Shown here one piece after another: positions 45,072-55,328 of a stretch of DNA of 64,000 nt. How positions within the stretch are numbered: position 1 is the stretch's first letter; every line of letters starts with the position of its first letter. Made by a program: the position numbers and the translations under genes. Origin of the DNA: Agrobacterium tumefaciens (GTDB lineage: Bacteria; Pseudomonadota; Alphaproteobacteria; Rhizobiales; Rhizobiaceae); the NCBI RefSeq assembly GCF_017726655.1, contig NZ_CP072308.1, forward strand, positions 62,001 to 126,000, read 5' to 3'. The notes under the pieces are model-generated. The model did no database searches. It saw only the letters and a program-made list of their open reading frames with translations, and had not been told where the DNA came from.

Positions 45072-46118
45072 TTAAGCGTCAAGCGAGGCCATGTCGATGA
45101 CGAAGCGGTAACGCACGTCGCTCTTCAGCACGCGCTCATAGGCTTCGTTGACATCCTTGATGTCGATCTTTTCGATCTCCGACACGATGTTATGCTTGCC
45201 GCAGAAATCCAGCATTTCCTGGGTTTCCTTGATCGAACCGATCATCGAGCCAGCGAGTGAACGACGGGCCGGAATGACCGAGAAAGCATGAACCGGGATC
45301 GCATGTTCCGGTACGCCGAGCAGAACCATCGTGCCGTTGACCTTGAGCAGGTTGAGATAGGCGTTCCAGTCGATTTCGGCAGAGACCGTGCAGAGGATCA
45401 GGTCGAAGGTACCCGCGAGCTTCTCGAAGGTCGAGGCGTCGCTGGTGGCGTAATATTCCTTCGCACCGAGCTTCAGGCCGTCTTCCTTCTTGGAGAGCGT
45501 CTGCGACAGGACGGTGATCTCAGCGCCCATGGCCGAACCGATCTTCACACCCATATGGCCGAGACCGCCCATGCCGACGATCGCGACCTTTTTACCGGGG
45601 CCGGCATTCCAGTGATGCAGCGGCGAATAGAGCGTGATGCCGGCGCAGAGCAGCGGCGCTGAGGCGTCGAGCGGCAGGTTTTCCGGGATGGCGAGGACGT
45701 AATCCTCGCGAACGACGATATGGTCGGAATAACCGCCCTGCGTCGCCGTCTTGCCGTCGCGTTCGACGGAGTTGTAGGTCTGAACGAGCCCCGGCATATA
45801 CTGCTCATTGTCGACATCGCGCGTGGCGCAACCGACGCAGGAATCGACGAAGCAGCCGACGCCGACATGGTCGCCGACCTTGAACCGGGTGACCTTGGAG
45901 CCAACGGCGCGCACGACGCCGGCGATCTCATGGCCCGGCACGATCGGGTAGACGGCATTCTTCCATTCGTTGCGGACGGTGTGGATGTCCGAGTGGCAGA
46001 TGCCGGCATATTTGATGTCGATGACGACGTCGTCATCATTGGGCTCGCGGCGTTCGAAAGTGAACGGGGTAAGCGGCTTTGACGCATCGGTCGCAGCGTA
46101 ACCTCTAGCAATTGCCAT
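45072..46118 (-). CDS. Zinc-type NAD(P)-dependent alcohol dehydrogenase (CAD/YahK-like)
   Basis: A 348-residue medium-chain dehydrogenase. The catalytic zinc ligands are present: Cys41 (GICHSD), His63-Glu64 (PGHEIAG) and the Cys in [12 protein letters not shown]. The nucleotide loop is [12 protein letters not shown]. The lobe that normally holds a structural zinc has only two of four Cys: Cys94 and Cys97, with Arg100 and Met108 at the other two places. It probably reduces aldehydes. AAGGATATTCAG precedes the ATG. A divergent AraC-family gene and an inverted repeat at 46198-46219 suggest specific induction. Confidence 0.88.
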   Translation of the reverse strand: MAIARGYAATDASKPLTPFTFERREPNDDDVVIDIKYAGICHSDIHTVRNEWKNAVYPIVPGHEIAGVVRAVGSKVTRFKVGDHVGVGCFVDSCVGCATRDVDNEQYMPGLVQTYNSVERDGKTATQGGYSDHIVVREDYVLAIPENLPLDASAPLLCAGITLYSPLHHWNAGPGKKVAIVGMGGLGHMGVKIGSAMGAEITVLSQTLSKKEDGLKLGAKEYYATSDASTFEKLAGTFDLILCTVSAEIDWNAYLNLLKVNGTMVLLGVPEHAIPVHAFSVIPARRSLAGSMIGSIKETQEMLDFCGKHNIVSEIEKIDIKDVNEAYERVLKSDVRYRFVIDMASLDA

Positions 46119-46197
46119 CTGAATATCCTTTCGGAAGTTTGGGGACGATGGAATATGCGATGGAAGACGCTGAAGCCGTTAGAGCGATCCTCCGAGC

Positions 46198-46219
46198 TTT
46201 TTGCACGATCCTGCAAAAA
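46198..46219. promoter_or_regulatory. Inverted repeat between adh and araC-type genes
   Basis: TTTTTGCA (46198-46205) and TGCAAAAA (46212-46219) are perfect 8-bp arms around a 6-bp spacer, centrally placed between the two divergent starts (46118 and 46299). A candidate binding site of the AraC-family regulator. Confidence 0.5.
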
Positions 46220-46298
46220 TTGACTGTCCGTCTCTTTGCGAAGTGCATTAGGCATTCTAGATAAACAAGGCTTTCTCCTCACTTGAAGGGTATCCCTC

Positions 46299-47204
46299 AT
46301 GTCCCTGCCGTTCAATCTCTATCAGGAGATTACCTCCATCGCCGCGCGGCACGCCACAGCCGATGGCGAGGTGAGGACTGCCATCGATTCTCTCGGGATC
46401 AGTCGGCGCACCACCCCCAGCGCACCCTGCCACGGGAGCTATCGTCCCTGTTTTGCGATGGTCATCCAGGGCGCTAAGTGCGTTCAGCTGGGGACGGACA
46501 CCATCAATTACGGGGCGGGCGACTATCTGCTGACCTCCCTCGACCTCCCCGTCGCCTGGCGCGTGGTGGAGGCGAGCCAAGAAGTGCCGCATTTTTGCAT
46601 TTCCCTTGCAATCGATGGTGAAAAGCTGCTCGATCTCATGCGTCGCGTGCCGATCGATCCACCCTCCGAGCCGGTTAATGCGCAACGTGGCATCGTCGTG
46701 AATGCCGCCACGCCGGAGCTTCTCGACGCAGCCGTCCGGCTGTTGCGTTTGCTCGATCGTCCCACCGAGATTGCCGCGATGGCGCCGCTGATCGAGCAGG
46801 AGATTCTCTACCGCATTCTTACAGGGCCGGCAGGTGGCCAGTTGATGAACATCATCGCGGCGGGAAGCCCGGGCAACCGCATCGCCCGCGCCATCGCCTG
46901 GCTGCGCGAAAACTTTGCCCGCCAGTTGCGGGTGGAGGAACTGGCCGAACAGATCGGCATGAGCGTGTCTTCATTCCACCATCACTTCAAGACGATTACG
47001 GCCATGACGCCCGTGCAATATCAGAAGCAGCTTCGTCTGCATGAGGCGCGTCGGCTGATGCTGCTGGAGCGGCTGGATGTCGGTACTGCCGGCCACCGCG
47101 TGGGCTACCAGAGCCCCTCGCAATTCAGCCGTGAATACAGCCGCTTCTATGGTATGGCGCCATCGCGAGACGTGGATGTCTCTCGCGAGCTTGCTGCGGG
47201 GTAG
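46299..47204 (+). CDS. AraC-family transcriptional regulator
   Basis: A 301-residue regulator. The N-terminal AraC_N (PF06719-like) cupin spans about residues 20-175 (TPSAPCHGSYRPCFAMVIQGAKCVQLGTDTINYGAGDYLLTSLDLPV). The double helix-turn-helix is at about 200-295, with ARQLRVEELAEQIGMSVSSFHHHFKTITAMTPVQYQKQLRLHEARRLML and VGYQSPSQFSREYSRFYG. The ATG has GAAGGG upstream. Members beside aldehyde or alcohol dehydrogenase genes commonly activate them, so the divergent dehydrogenase is the obvious target. A fragment of the local palindromic repeat (GCCCGGCAGGGCAGAG) follows near 47226. Confidence 0.88.
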   Translation: MSLPFNLYQEITSIAARHATADGEVRTAIDSLGISRRTTPSAPCHGSYRPCFAMVIQGAKCVQLGTDTINYGAGDYLLTSLDLPVAWRVVEASQEVPHFCISLAIDGEKLLDLMRRVPIDPPSEPVNAQRGIVVNAATPELLDAAVRLLRLLDRPTEIAAMAPLIEQEILYRILTGPAGGQLMNIIAAGSPGNRIARAIAWLRENFARQLRVEELAEQIGMSVSSFHHHFKTITAMTPVQYQKQLRLHEARRLMLLERLDVGTAGHRVGYQSPSQFSREYSRFYGMAPSRDVDVSRELAAG

Positions 47205-47344
47205 GGCGCGGCGTCGATATAGGCGCCCGGCAGGGCAGAGAGGGGCAAAGCGCGCCCGCTATCCACTGTGAGTGACGACCACGCCTGAAGCACGTCATCC
47301 CACGCTGCACCGCACCAATTCTTCTCCGTCCCGGAAGAATCCGC

Positions 47345-47398
47345 TTGACCCCAACGCCGCCTCCGCTTAAATGGCGCTCGAACCGTACCGTACGGTAC
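47345..47398 (+). promoter_or_regulatory. Promoter and TetR operator of the regulator before ilvC
   Basis: TTGACC (47345-47350), a 17-bp spacer and TAAATG (47368-47373) form a promoter. Right at the expected start site lies GTACCGTACGGTAC (47385-47398), a perfect 14-bp palindrome of the kind TetR-family dimers bind. It lies 29 bp before the gene and implies autorepression. Confidence 0.65.
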
Positions 47399-47426
47399 AT
47401 CAATCGAACCATTGGAGTGGAAAGAC

Positions 47427-49149
<1,723 letters not shown>

Positions 49150-49176
49150 GCTTCATCGCTTGGTGGAAAATATTGC

Positions 49177-49203
49177 GGCCGGGGCGAAAGCTCCGGCCCT
49201 TTT
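49177..49203 (+). terminator. Rho-independent terminator after ilvC
   Basis: GGCCGGGGC (49177-49185), loop GAAA, GCTCCGGCC (49190-49198), then CTTTT. A nine-pair stem with one G-T pair. Confidence 0.8.
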
Positions 49204-49276
49204 CGTTTGTCAGGCGCGAATGGTTGACGACAGCGCACCCGAACTCGTATGCGCCGTTTTCACCAGCGGCGGTCTC

Positions 49277-49726
49277 TCACTTCGGCGGAATGACGCCCTT
49301 GGTCAGCAGAAAGCAGCCATAAAACCGGGTTTCACCCGTCGTGATGACGCAATAGGCCTGCTTGGCTTTTTCGTAAAAGGCGAAGCGTTCGATGCCATAC
49401 ATGGGAGCTGATTTTCCCTCGGCCGCGTCGATTTCCTTCTGCACTTCGGCCTGCACCGGTTCCAGCTGATCGGGCGCACCCATCACTTCCATGCGGCCGA
49501 CCGAGGGCTGCAGCGGGGTGTCGAGCGGCAGCACGGACAGGATTGCTTTCATGGCGCGGGCGGCCGAGACGTTGTCGATATGCAGCACTTTCCCGACCGC
49601 TGTGTGGCGAGCCACCGAGTCGGAGGGGAAGTTGGTGTCGGAGATCACCAGCGTATCGCCGTGACCCATGGCGCGCAGCGCGTGCAGAACGTCGGCGTTT
49701 AGCGCCGGGTCGATATTTTTCAACAT
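49277..49726 (-). CDS. RbsD/FucU-family mutarotase
   Basis: A 149-residue protein of the RbsD/FucU fold: MLKNIDPALNADVLHALRAMGHGDTLVISDTNFP at the start, with His22 the likely catalytic base (GHGD), and the end ETRFYGCFLLTKGVIPPK. These proteins interconvert anomers of L-fucose or D-ribose. FucU-type is favoured by the GHGDTLVISDxNFP block. GGAGTTAGAAGAC precedes the ATG. No fucose or ribose genes are adjacent, so the sugar is not known. Confidence 0.85.
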   Translation of the reverse strand: MLKNIDPALNADVLHALRAMGHGDTLVISDTNFPSDSVARHTAVGKVLHIDNVSAARAMKAILSVLPLDTPLQPSVGRMEVMGAPDQLEPVQAEVQKEIDAAEGKSAPMYGIERFAFYEKAKQAYCVITTGETRFYGCFLLTKGVIPPK

Positions 49727-49923
49727 GTCTTCTAACTCCCATCATCCTCATGCCGTCCGCGGCACCGGCGCGCAATCCAGCCGGAAAAGCGCGCGGCGTC
49801 AATCGCAAACGGAAGATTGTTAAGCCTTCCCAGAGGGTGTATCTGGCTTTGTCCGCGAAATCGGCCTCGATTGAGACCAGTTAAGCGGAATGTGCAGGGA
49901 GGCAGAAATAATTCGAAAAACTG

Positions 49924-49946
49924 ATAAGTCAGTATTGCTGACGTAT
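49924..49946. promoter_or_regulatory. Inverted repeat overlapping the aminotransferase promoter
   Basis: ATA-a-GTCAG-tattg-CTGAC-g-TAT is symmetric at 16 arm positions. It covers a candidate -35 (TTGCTG, 49935-49940) with TAAAGA 17 bp on. Candidate operator of the aminotransferase gene at 50000. Confidence 0.45.
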
Positions 49947-49999
49947 CGACATTTCTGTAAAGATGCACGCACAAAAACGACACAAGAGGAAACGTACCC

Positions 50000-51244
50000 A
50001 TGCTCAATTGGGAACAAATTTTCGCCACGCGCTCTTCGCGCATGAAAGCGTCTGAAATTCGCGAGCTGTTGAAGCTGCTCGAACAGCCTGACATCATTTC
50101 CTTTGCCGGTGGCATTCCGGACCCGGCTCTTTTCCCCGCAGAGGAGTTCCAGCAGGCTTATGCGGAAATTTTTTCGGGTTCGCAGGTCAACTCGGCACTG
50201 CAATATTCCGTGAGCGAGGGTTACAAGCCGCTGCGCGAATGGCTGGCGGGCGAAATGGACAAGATCGGCATCGAATGCACGGCCGACAACGTCTTCATTG
50301 TTTCCGGTTCGCAGCAGGGGCTCGATTATCTCGGCAAGCTGTTCCTGTCGCCGAAGGATACGGCGCTGGTGACCTGGCCGACCTATCTCGGCGCGCTTTC
50401 CGCCTTCAACGCCTACGAGCCGAATTACGATCAACTCAATCCCGGCGGCAACCGCACGCCTGAGACCTATCGTGAGACGGCCGCCAAGCTTGGCGGCGCG
50501 GTGAAATTCGCCTATCTCTCGGCCGATTTCTCCAATCCGACCGGCGAAACCGTCGATCTTGCCGGCCGCGAAAAGGTTCTGGCGCTGGCCGATGAGCTTG
50601 ACATCGCCGTCATCGAAGACGCCGCCTACCAGTCGCTGCGATACGATGGCGAGGCGGTGCCGCCGATTATGGCGCTCGATATTGCCCGCTCGGGCGGCAT
50701 CGAGAACACCCGCACCATCTATTGCGGCAGCTTCTCGAAGACGCTCGCGCCCGGCCTTCGTGTCGGTTACATCGTCGCTTCCGCGCCTGTCATCCGCAAG
50801 CTGGTGCTGATGAAGCAGGCCGCCGACCTGCATTCCTCGACGATCAACCAGATCGCCATCGAACGCGTCGCCTCGCGCGGGTTTGACAAGCAGGTGGCGA
50901 AGATCAAGGCAGCCTACAGCGCACGGCGTGATGCGATGCTCTCCGCGCTTGAGAAGTACATGCCGAAGACCACCAGCTGGACGAAGCCGGAAGGCGGCAT
51001 GTTCATCTGGGTGACGCTGCCGGAGGGTATGGATGGGGCCGCACTTCTGGCAAAATCCATCGCCACGGAAAAGGTAGCCTTCGTTCCCGGCCGCGCCTTC
51101 TTTGCAGATGGTTCGGGTACGAACACGCTGCGCATCAGCTTCTCCTGCGCCAACGAAGCGATGATCGAGGAAGGCATGAAGCGCCTTGGACGGTTGATCT
51201 CGACGGCTCAGGCAGAAACGGCTGAGGTAGTCCCGGCGATTTGA
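50000..51244 (+). CDS. PLP-dependent aminotransferase, LysN/2-aminoadipate type
   Basis: A 414-residue fold-type I aminotransferase, without the GntR domain of MocR proteins. ISFAGGIPDPALFP and ALQYSVSEGYKPLREWLA are the substrate-side motifs of the 2-aminoadipate/LysN group. SNPTG and EDAAYQSLRYDGE are cofactor contacts. Lys247 in CGSFSKTLAPGLRVGY is the Schiff-base lysine; LRISFSCA near the end carries the carboxylate-binding Arg. GAGGAAACG precedes the ATG. Substrates may be aromatic, branched or aminoadipate. An inverted repeat overlaps its promoter. Confidence 0.88.
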   Translation: MLNWEQIFATRSSRMKASEIRELLKLLEQPDIISFAGGIPDPALFPAEEFQQAYAEIFSGSQVNSALQYSVSEGYKPLREWLAGEMDKIGIECTADNVFIVSGSQQGLDYLGKLFLSPKDTALVTWPTYLGALSAFNAYEPNYDQLNPGGNRTPETYRETAAKLGGAVKFAYLSADFSNPTGETVDLAGREKVLALADELDIAVIEDAAYQSLRYDGEAVPPIMALDIARSGGIENTRTIYCGSFSKTLAPGLRVGYIVASAPVIRKLVLMKQAADLHSSTINQIAIERVASRGFDKQVAKIKAAYSARRDAMLSALEKYMPKTTSWTKPEGGMFIWVTLPEGMDGAALLAKSIATEKVAFVPGRAFFADGSGTNTLRISFSCANEAMIEEGMKRLGRLISTAQAETAEVVPAI

Positions 51245-51280
51245 TCATCTGCTTACGGCAGCGGTGGAGGGTGCGGCTTC

Positions 51281-51436
51281 ACCCCCCTCTGTCCTGCCGG
51301 ACATCTCCCCCTCAAGGGGGGAGATCGACTTGCGGGTAGGCCCCCGCCTATCTCGACGCTTGATAATGAAGTGCGGACAAAGCTTCTTGCTGATCTCCCC
51401 CTTGAGGGGGAGATGCCCGGCAGGGCAGAGGGGGTT
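51281..51436. repeat. Palindromic Rhizobiaceae-type intergenic repeat (MITE-like)
   Basis: Two arms of about 45 bp (51281-51326 and 51391-51436) are near-perfect reverse complements, sharing CCCCCTCTGxCCTGCCGG and ATCTCCCCCTCAAGGGGG. About 65 bp lie between them. Each arm also contains a smaller hairpin. The unit has no coding potential and fills the gap between the aminotransferase and the ABC transporter. A short related piece lies near 47226-47245. Confidence 0.75.
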
Positions 51437-51550
51437 GGCCGCGGTCTCAACCCTTGCCGATAGAAGATAACGGTATCAAAATCCTGCCTGTCACATACAT
51501 GTTATGCAAGCATGTTTAAGCGGTCCCATGAAACAACAGGGACTGGATCC

Positions 51551-52534
51551 ATGAAAACGCTGCTCTCCGCTTTCACCGCCATCGTATCGCTCGGCTTCAT
51601 CGCCACCGCGGCCAATGCCGCCGATCTGGTACTTTATACCAGCCAGCCGAACGAGGACGCGCAGGCGACCGTTGATGGGTTCAAGGCCGCCAATCCGGGT
51701 CTCGACGTCGAATGGGTGCGTGACGGAACGCCGAAGATCATGGCCAAGCTGATGGCCGAGATCAATGCCGGCAATCCGGTTGCCGACGTCCTTCTGATCG
51801 CCGACACCGTGACGCTGGAGCGCATGAAGCAGGCCGGCCAGCTTCTTGCCCACAAGTCTGCCGAAGCCAAGAATATCGATGCCTCGCTTTATGATGCGGA
51901 CGGCTATTATTATTCCACCAAGCTCATCACGACCGGTATCACGTACAACACCGCCGCCGCGATGAAGCCGACGAGCTGGAAGGATCTGGCCAAGGCGGAA
52001 GCCAAGGGTCTGGTCACTATGCCGAGCCCGCTCACCTCGGGTGCCGCACTGATCCACGCGCAGACGCTTGCCGCCGCAAACGGCCTCGGCTGGGACTACT
52101 ACAAGGCGCTGAAGGCCAATGAAGCCATTGCCGGCGGTGGCAACGGCGCGGTGCTGAAGTCCGTCGCTTCGGGTGAAAAGGCCTATGGCGTGGTCGTCGA
52201 TTACATGCCGATCCGCGAAAAGGCCAAGGGCGCACCGGTCGAGTTCGTTTTCCCGGAAGAGGGCGTGTCGGCCGTCACCGAGCCGGTCGCGATCATCAAG
52301 GGCACCAAGCATGAAGAAGCGGCCAAGAAATTTGTCGATTACGTGCTTTCGGAAAAGGGCCAGCAGGGCTTCGTCAAGCTCGGTTACATCCCCGCGCGTG
52401 CAGACGCCGGCATGCCGGAAGGTTTCCCGGCCCGCGACAAGATCAAGGTTCTGCCGCTCGGCGCTGCTGATGCACTGAAGAACTCCGAGCAGGATCTGAA
52501 GACCTTCTCCGATATCTTCGGCTCCAAGGGCTGA
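51551..52534 (+). CDS. Iron(III)-type ABC transporter substrate-binding protein
   Basis: A 327-residue periplasmic protein with a signal peptide (residues 1-22, TAANAADLVLYTSQ). It belongs to the AfuA/FbpA-like group (LVLYTSQPNEDAQATVDGFKAANPGLDVEWVRDGTPKIMAKL) that also holds 2-aminoethylphosphonate binders. Tyrosines in DADGYYYSTK and VVDYMPIRE could bind metal. The upstream frame to 51512 lacks a ribosome site. The gene heads a three-gene transporter operon: permease 9 bp later, then the ATPase. No Fur-like box was recognised, so the ligand (ferric iron, phosphonate or other) is undecided. Confidence 0.85.
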   Translation: MKTLLSAFTAIVSLGFIATAANAADLVLYTSQPNEDAQATVDGFKAANPGLDVEWVRDGTPKIMAKLMAEINAGNPVADVLLIADTVTLERMKQAGQLLAHKSAEAKNIDASLYDADGYYYSTKLITTGITYNTAAAMKPTSWKDLAKAEAKGLVTMPSPLTSGAALIHAQTLAAANGLGWDYYKALKANEAIAGGGNGAVLKSVASGEKAYGVVVDYMPIREKAKGAPVEFVFPEEGVSAVTEPVAIIKGTKHEEAAKKFVDYVLSEKGQQGFVKLGYIPARADAGMPEGFPARDKIKVLPLGAADALKNSEQDLKTFSDIFGSKG

Positions 52535-52543
52535 TAGTTCGGA

Positions 52544-54238
52544 ATGACCCGTTCCAAGGCTTATGGAAGCAGCCAGCCGCGCTGGCTGTTTCCCTTTGTG
52601 GTGAGTGTCGTCTTCGCACTCAGCGCCCTGCCGCTCGGCCGGCTCGCCTATACCGGCATCATCTCGTCCCTGAATGGTGACATATGGCGGCTTCTCGCCG
52701 ATCCGGCCCTTTGGGATGCGGCGCTGAATACGCTCTCCACCTCGTTCTTCGGCATGCTGATTTCCCTGGCGATTGGCGGCTCCTTCGCGCTTTCGCTGAC
52801 GCTGTGTGACATCCGCGGGAAGTCGATTTTGAGCTTCCTGTTCATGCTGCCGATGATGATCCCGCCGCAGGTGACGGCGCTGTCGTGGATCGGCATGACC
52901 GGCCCGTCGAGCACGCTGTTGAAGGCGATCGGCCTTGCGCCGGCGATGGGCTCGCCGCAGCCGCTTTATTCCATCGCCGGCATCGCACTTCTGCTTGGCG
53001 TGCAGCATGCGCCGCTCGTCTATCTGTCGCTGCGCGCCGGTCTGCTCGCCTTGCCGCAGGACGGCATCGAGGCTGCCAAGCTTTCCGGTGCCTCGCCGCG
53101 CCGCGTGCTGTTCGATATTATCCTGCCGCTGTCGACGCCGGGATTGATCGCCGGTGCGGCAATCTCCTTCGTCTCGAATGTCGGCAATTTCGGCATTCCG
53201 GCGATCCTCGGCATCCCCGCCTCGATCTTCACTTTGCCGACACTGATCTACAGCCGTTTTGCCAGTTTCGGCACCAGCACCTTCGGTGATATCGCCATTC
53301 TCTCGACCATGATCGCGATCATTTCCGTGGCCGGGCTCGCTTTGCAGGAACGGGCGATGAAGGGCAGGGACTATCGCATCATCGGCCTTTCCGGCAAGGC
53401 GGCGACTTTCGGGCTGGCGCGGTGGCGTGTGCCGGCAGAGCTTGTCCTGTGGCTTGCGCTGTTCTTCATGCTGGTCGCGCCGTTGACGGCGCTGGTGGCG
53501 AGCTCGCTGGCCCCAGCCTATGGCGTGCCGCTCAGCCTCAAGACCGCAACGCTGCATGCCTATGAGGAGCTACTGTATCGGCAGAGCGTCACCCGCACGG
53601 CCTTCCGCAATTCGCTGTTTCTGGCAACAGTCACATCATTGTGCCTATTGGCGGTGACGGTGCTGACGGCCTATTTCCTGGTGCGTGGCAAGAGCCGTTT
53701 CATGTTCCTGCTCTCGGCGCTGGTGGATATCCCCTATGCCCTGCCAGGCGTGGTGATCTCCGTTTCCTTCGTGCTGCTATTCGCAGCCCCCATCCCGCTG
53801 CTGGGCTTCACGCTTTACGGCACGATCTGGATCATCCTGCTCGCATACTTCTCCTCCTTCTTCGCCGTCAGCCTCAAGCCCATGGTCAGCGCCTTCCTGC
53901 AATTCGATCCATCGCTGGAAGAGGCCGCAAGGCTCTCCGGCGCCGGTTTCTGGCGGCGGCTCCGGGATATCATCCTGCCGCTGGTCGGTCCTGCGGCCGG
54001 TGCTTCCGTCATTCTCGTATTCCTGATCGCATGTAACGAGCTGACGGTCTCGGCGCTCCTCTGGTCTGCCGGCACACAGACGCTCGGCGTGCTCATCTAC
54101 AATCTCGATGACAGCGGCAGCTTCGATCTCGCCTCAGCACTTTCGGTGCTCGTCGTCATCATGGTCATTGTCCTTATGCTGCTGCTCGAAATTCTGGGGC
54201 GCTATCTGCCAAAAGGAGTCGTTCCGTGGCGAAACTGA
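52544..54238 (+). CDS. Double-length ABC transporter permease (FbpB/AfuB type)
   Basis: A 564-residue permease with about 12 membrane helices, made of two homologous halves, each with an EAA loop that docks the ATPase: EAAKLSGASPRRVLFDIILPLSTPG (about residue 175) and EEAARLSGAGFWRRLRDIILPLVGP (about 460). A single chain thus replaces the usual permease dimer, the normal arrangement for FbpB-like iron importers. Its 3' end overlaps the start of the ATPase gene by 13 bases. Inner membrane. Confidence 0.9.
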   Translation: MTRSKAYGSSQPRWLFPFVVSVVFALSALPLGRLAYTGIISSLNGDIWRLLADPALWDAALNTLSTSFFGMLISLAIGGSFALSLTLCDIRGKSILSFLFMLPMMIPPQVTALSWIGMTGPSSTLLKAIGLAPAMGSPQPLYSIAGIALLLGVQHAPLVYLSLRAGLLALPQDGIEAAKLSGASPRRVLFDIILPLSTPGLIAGAAISFVSNVGNFGIPAILGIPASIFTLPTLIYSRFASFGTSTFGDIAILSTMIAIISVAGLALQERAMKGRDYRIIGLSGKAATFGLARWRVPAELVLWLALFFMLVAPLTALVASSLAPAYGVPLSLKTATLHAYEELLYRQSVTRTAFRNSLFLATVTSLCLLAVTVLTAYFLVRGKSRFMFLLSALVDIPYALPGVVISVSFVLLFAAPIPLLGFTLYGTIWIILLAYFSSFFAVSLKPMVSAFLQFDPSLEEAARLSGAGFWRRLRDIILPLVGPAAGASVILVFLIACNELTVSALLWSAGTQTLGVLIYNLDDSGSFDLASALSVLVVIMVIVLMLLLEILGRYLPKGVVPWRN

Positions 54239-55254
54239 TCCTCAACCGCCTCTCTAAAAGTTTTGGTGCGGGAGCGAAGCCCGCCGTGGACGATGTATCG
54301 CTAACGGTTCGCGAAGGTGGTTTTCTCGCTTTGCTTGGGCCTTCCGGCTGCGGCAAAACGACGGTGCTGCGCATGATCGCCGGCTTCGAACAGCCGACCG
54401 ATGGTTCCATCCTTCTCGGCGAGCGCGTGCTGGCCGATGCCGGCAGCATGGTGCCCCCCGAGCGGCGTAACATGGCGATGGTGTTCCAGTCTTATGCGCT
54501 CTGGCCGCATATGTCGGTTGCCGACAATGCCGGCTATCCTCTCAAGGTGCGCGGCATATCGGGAGAAAAATATCGAGAGAAGGTGCGCCAGGCGCTGGCC
54601 GCCGTCCGTCTCGAGAGTTTTGCCGATCGCCGCCCCGCCGAACTATCCGGCGGCCAGCGGCAGCGCGTGGCGCTCGCCCGCTGCCTTGTGACCGAGCCTG
54701 ATGTGGTGCTGCTCGACGAGCCGCTCGCCAATCTCGACCGGCACCTCCGTCAGGAGATGGAGGAGACGTTTCGCGAATTCCACGTCCGTTCCGGCGCAAC
54801 GATGATCTATGTCACCCATGACCAGGCCGAGGCCATGGCGCTGGCGACCGATGTCGCCGTCATGTCGCAGGGCAGGCTGCTGCAGGTCGCCGCGCCGGCG
54901 GCGCTTTATGTGCGACCGGAGGGCAGGCTGGTCGGTTCGCTGGTGGGGCAGGGGGCGATCCTCAACCTGTCGCTGCCGGAAGGGGGCGGGCGCGATCTTG
55001 ACTGGGCGATGCTTCGGGCGGCGATGGAAGGGGTCACGCAATTGCCTCAGGCGGATGTTCTCGTGCGGCCGCAGGATGTGTTGCGGGATCCGGAAGGCAT
55101 TGGCTGCACGGTGACGTCGGTTCTTTATGAGGGCGAACGATATGCTCTGCGTCTCGATCTGCCGGATGGGCAGGTGCTGAGGGCCTATTCGCGCGAGGCG
55201 GTGACGGTGGGTGACAAGTTCCCGGTTGCCATTCGCAGCGGGTGGCGGCTTTAG
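54226..55254 (+). CDS. ABC transporter ATP-binding protein (FbpC/AfuC type)
   Basis: A 342-residue nucleotide-binding subunit. Walker A GPSGCGKT (residues 38-45), Q-loop VFQSYALWPHM, signature LSGGQRQRVALARCL, Walker B VVLLDEPLANLD and the switch His in VTHDQAEAM are all complete. Residues about 245-340 form a TOBE-like regulatory domain (DVLVRPQDVLRDP). It starts at GTG 54226 after AAAAGGAG, inside the end of the permease gene, so translation is coupled. It powers the importer with the two genes upstream. Confidence 0.92.
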   Translation: MAKLILNRLSKSFGAGAKPAVDDVSLTVREGGFLALLGPSGCGKTTVLRMIAGFEQPTDGSILLGERVLADAGSMVPPERRNMAMVFQSYALWPHMSVADNAGYPLKVRGISGEKYREKVRQALAAVRLESFADRRPAELSGGQRQRVALARCLVTEPDVVLLDEPLANLDRHLRQEMEETFREFHVRSGATMIYVTHDQAEAMALATDVAVMSQGRLLQVAAPAALYVRPEGRLVGSLVGQGAILNLSLPEGGGRDLDWAMLRAAMEGVTQLPQADVLVRPQDVLRDPEGIGCTVTSVLYEGERYALRLDLPDGQVLRAYSREAVTVGDKFPVAIRSGWRL

Positions 55255-55328
55255 AGCGCACGCGACCCGAACGCTGGAAAGGCGGAACGACACCAGCTAA
55301 GCTGCGGCCGTAGCAATGGGATTGATTC

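Noticed and set aside
51491..53557. 688-residue minus-strand frame
   Set aside because: Antisense shadow of the ABC binding-protein and permease genes; Arg/His/Asp-rich with no recognisable domain.
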